Below, piece by piece: positions 15,078 to 16,794 of a DNA stretch of 16,794 nucleotides. The DNA lies in the NCBI RefSeq assembly GCF_900549175.1, contig NZ_URNN01000075.1:1-16794 (forward strand). The letters run 5' to 3'. The DNA is from an uncultured Prevotella sp. GTDB lineage: Bacteria > Bacteroidota > Bacteroidia > Bacteroidales > Bacteroidaceae. Made by a program: the position numbers and the translations under genes. The notes below the pieces were generated by a model. The model was given only the letters and a program-made list of their open reading frames with translations, had not been told where the DNA came from and ran no database searches. The first letter of the stretch is position 1. Every line of letters begins with the position of its first letter.

Positions 15078-15467
15078 ATGCGAAAGACAGTATATGCAAT
15101 CTTCACGGTTCTTGCGCTGGCAGCATGTCAGGAATCGCTCGAAGACCGGAGTGCAAGAGAAGCCGCCGAGTATACAAAGAAGAAATGCCCGGCAAGAATA
15201 GACCAGAACACAGTCATCGACAGCCTCGTATTCGAGCGCGACACCCATACGATGCACTATTACTATACGCTGACGGGAGAGGCCGACAACCCCGAAGCCT
15301 TCACACGTTTCAGCGCCGAGAACGTGCTGCTCACACAGCTGAAGAACTCCACAACGATAAAGACGTACAAGGACGCCGGCTACAGCTTCGCATACACATA
15401 CCGTTCAGGCAAGGAAAAAGGGCGCGTACTGTTTGAAAAGACATTCACCAAGAAGGATTACAAGTAG
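15078..15467 (+). CDS. Small hypothetical lipoprotein
   Basis: A 129-residue protein I do not recognise. Residues 1-16 form a short signal with a lipobox LAAC ending at Cys17, so it should be lipid-anchored. The residues after the cysteine (QESLED) are acid-rich, which in some Bacteroidetes favours export to the cell surface; this is only suggestive here. The mature part has alternating polar/aromatic strands (HTMHYYYTLTG, AGYSFAYTYRSG, RVLFEKTFTKKDYK) and may be a small beta-rich domain. It contains only one further cysteine (CPAR). It follows the glycosyl hydrolase gene by 55 bp with no TAnnTTTG box between, so cotranscription is likely. Confidence 0.8.
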   Translation: MRKTVYAIFTVLALAACQESLEDRSAREAAEYTKKKCPARIDQNTVIDSLVFERDTHTMHYYYTLTGEADNPEAFTRFSAENVLLTQLKNSTTIKTYKDAGYSFAYTYRSGKEKGRVLFEKTFTKKDYK

Positions 15468-15478
15468 ATTGGTGAGCG

Positions 15479-15503
15479 TGTGCCGCGATGCAGGCATGGC
15501 ACA
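15479..15503 (+). terminator. Weak hairpin after the lipoprotein gene
   Basis: TGTGCC (15479-15484) pairs with GGCACA (15498-15503), and ATGC with GCAT inside, leaving a GCG bulge. It begins 11 bp past the lipoprotein stop but is followed by AAATCAAG rather than a T-run. It may stabilise the 3' end or act with the large palindrome 26 bp downstream. Confidence 0.3.
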
Positions 15504-15528
15504 AATCAAGATCAAGTTCATATACACC

Positions 15529-15615
15529 GTAGGGACATTTTCTTGTATTTGTCCGTCTATAACATGTTGATATTCAACAGTTGTTTGGCGTACAAATACA
15601 GGAAAATGTCCCTAC
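15529..15615. repeat. 87-bp near-perfect palindrome of unknown role
   Basis: Two 23-bp arms (15529-15551 and 15593-15615) beginning GTAGGGACATTTTC are reverse complements with a single difference (T15543 against G15601, a wobble pair in RNA). Pairing continues inward for about six more bases with one mismatch. The exact centre (15572) carries a second small hairpin, TGTTGA-TAT-TCAACA (15565-15579). The structure lies between two convergent genes but lacks a T-run on either side. No flanking direct repeat is obvious. It could be a terminator, a dispersed REP/MITE-like element or a structured RNA. Confidence 0.85.
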
Positions 15616-15659
15616 AAGTCGTTTCTGTTGCTTTTTGATACAGCCCGTAAAAAACGGCT

Positions 15660-16391
15660 TTACTCGTCGGCAGGCTTCATGTTGGTGTACACCGTCTGCA
15701 CGTCGTCAAAATCCTCAAGCTTCTCAACCATCTTCTCTATGGTCTCACGCTCTTCTGCCGTCACCTCTTTCAGGTCGTTGGGGATGCGTGTGAACTCGGC
15801 TCCGGTCACCTCGAAGCCCTCGCTCTCCAAGTGCTTCTGAATCTCTCCGAAGCTCTTCGGGTCGCCGTAAATAGTGATTTCGCCGGCCTCCTCGTCCTCG
15901 TCGAACTCATCCTCAACACCGTAGTCGATAAGATCGAGAATCATCTCGTCCATATCCAAACCGTCCTTCTTCTTGAAAGTGAACACACTCTTGTGATCGA
16001 AAAGGAACGAGAGGCTGCCCTGAGTGCCAAGGTTTCCGTTGAACTTGTTGAACACCGAGCGCACATCACCCACGGTACGTGTGGTATTGTCGGTCAGAGT
16101 CTCGACAAACACGGCTACACCGTGAGGGCCGTATCCCTCGTATGTCACCTCCTTGTAGTCGCTCTGGTCCTTGCCCATGGCGTTCTTTATGGCACGCTCG
16201 ATGTTATCCTTCGGCATGTTCTCACGCTTGGCATTGGCAATGATGGCACGCAGTGTAGGATTGTTCTCGGGTTCCGGTCCTCCAGCCTTCACCGCAATGG
16301 CAATCTGCTTGCCGATCTTTGTAAACGTACGGGCCATGTGTCCCCATCTCTTCAGCTTTGCAGCTTTACGATATTCAAATGCTCTTCCCAT
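15660..16391 (-). CDS. yebC: YebC/PmpR (TACO1) family protein
   Basis: A 243-residue protein with the family's N-terminal helical part, in the Bacteroidetes form MGRAFEYRKAAKLKRWGHMARTFTKIGKQI. It continues with the conserved NPTLRAIIANAKRENMPKDNIERAIKNAMG (about 44-73), YEGYGPHGVAVFVETLTDNTTRTVGDVRSVF (about 84-114) and GTQGSLSFLFD (122-132). A strongly acidic stretch, DEFDEDEEAGE, lies near 155-166. Such proteins were long called transcription regulators. Studies on mitochondrial TACO1 and bacterial YebC support a role in translation, easing ribosomes through difficult stretches such as prolines. It starts 13 bp after the pheT stop, so it is probably expressed with phenylalanyl-tRNA synthetase, which fits a translation role. 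Confidence 0.94.
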   Translation of the reverse strand: MGRAFEYRKAAKLKRWGHMARTFTKIGKQIAIAVKAGGPEPENNPTLRAIIANAKRENMPKDNIERAIKNAMGKDQSDYKEVTYEGYGPHGVAVFVETLTDNTTRTVGDVRSVFNKFNGNLGTQGSLSFLFDHKSVFTFKKKDGLDMDEMILDLIDYGVEDEFDEDEEAGEITIYGDPKSFGEIQKHLESEGFEVTGAEFTRIPNDLKEVTAEERETIEKMVEKLEDFDDVQTVYTNMKPADE

Positions 16392-16404
16392 TGGAATAAT
16401 GTTT

Positions 16405-16794
16405 TTAGCGGAGCTCTGCTCCCAGTTTATTCTTTAAATTTGTTATCAACTTGTTCATTATGGCGTCTATCTGCTTGTCGTTGAGCGTCTTCGTCTCATC
16501 CTGCAGGATGAAGTTAACGGCATAACTCTTCTTGCCCTCTGGCAAATGCTCACCCTCATAAACATCAAAGAGAACAACGCTCTTCAGAAGTTTCTTCTCT
16601 GTCTGGTGGGCAATCTGCTCAATCTGAGCGAACTCTACATTCTTGTCTACGAGCAATGCAAGGTCGCGGCTCACTGAAGGATACTTGCTGATGTCGGTGT
16701 AAGTAAGGTTCACCTTCTTCACTGCCTTCATCAGGTTATCCCAGTGGATATCAGCATAGAATACATCCTGCTCGATCTCGTATGCCGTCTTCTG
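16405..16794 (-). CDS. pheT: Phenylalanyl-tRNA synthetase beta subunit, C-terminal part (5' end outside window)
   Basis: The frame is open to the window edge, so only the last 129 residues of a protein normally near 800 are visible. They begin QKTAYEIEQDVFYADIHWDNL, the end of the catalytic-like core, followed by the ferredoxin-fold anticodon-binding domain: YTDISKYPSVSRDLALLVDKNVEFAQIEQI, then LKSVVLFDVYEGEHLPEGKKSYAVNFILQDETKTLNDKQID and the closing MNKLITNLKNKLGAELR. This domain binds the phenylalanine tRNA anticodon in the alpha2-beta2 enzyme. An internal ATG at 16731 is not the real start. yebC follows at 13 bp. Confidence 0.95.
   Translation of the reverse strand, partial: QKTAYEIEQDVFYADIHWDNLMKAVKKVNLTYTDISKYPSVSRDLALLVDKNVEFAQIEQIAHQTEKKLLKSVVLFDVYEGEHLPEGKKSYAVNFILQDETKTLNDKQIDAIMNKLITNLKNKLGAELR

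Noticed and set aside
15648..15661. AGCCCGT/ACGGCT hairpin at the end of yebC
   Set aside because: The stem needs a bulged C and has no T-run on the minus strand; not convincing as a terminator.

Overview
The window looks like a chromosomal segment of a Bacteroidales bacterium, most likely Prevotella or a close relative. The evidence is the promoter grammar (repeated TAnnTTTG -7 boxes, some with TTTG about 19-20 bp upstream, the Bacteroidetes sigma-ABfr type), AT-rich leaders without clear Shine-Dalgarno sequences, and protein families typical of Bacteroidetes (DUF4301, a short CstA, a C69 dipeptidase, a family-10-like glycosyl hydrolase with a T9SS-like tail). The genus is inference. I see no phage, insertion sequence, transposase, CRISPR array, toxin-antitoxin pair or defence island. 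Most of the window is housekeeping and metabolism.

Left part (1-5546): the 3' portion of a uvrA gene runs in from the left edge. A well-formed promoter then drives two tRNA genes, Thr(CGT) and Gly(CCC). On the minus strand lies a full-length RelA/SpoT-family (p)ppGpp enzyme whose hydrolase domain has lost most of its metal ligands by eye. Divergent from it is a DUF4301 gene with a clear promoter of its own. The DUF4301 protein carries a series of motifs resembling UTP-sugar pyrophosphorylases.

Middle part (5546-13219): a TetR/AcrR-type regulator is divergent from maeB, which encodes malic enzyme fused to a phosphotransacetylase-like domain. The preceding DUF4301/TetR pair and the following maeB/C69 pair are convergent, and each is separated by a strong bidirectional hairpin terminator. 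Next is a tight minus-strand run, transcribed in the order cstA (peptide/pyruvate-type carrier), small outer-membrane beta-barrel, nadC (NAD synthesis), secreted C69 dipeptidase. The spacings are 5, 15 and 17 bp, so this is probably one transcript. The combination suggests peptide scavenging, with nadC as a passenger.

Right part (13269-16794): a plus-strand pair encodes a secreted family-10-like glycosyl hydrolase with Fn3-like and sorting-like C-terminal regions, followed by a small lipoprotein. Then come an 87-bp near-perfect palindrome of unknown role and a minus-strand pheT-yebC pair (phenylalanyl-tRNA synthetase beta, partial at the window edge, and a YebC/TACO1-family protein).

No obvious new multi-gene system is present. 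The most rewarding items are the DUF4301 protein as a probable nucleotidyltransferase, the synthetase-only Rel protein with a basic rather than acidic motif, the 87-bp palindrome, and the CstA/barrel/dipeptidase cluster.
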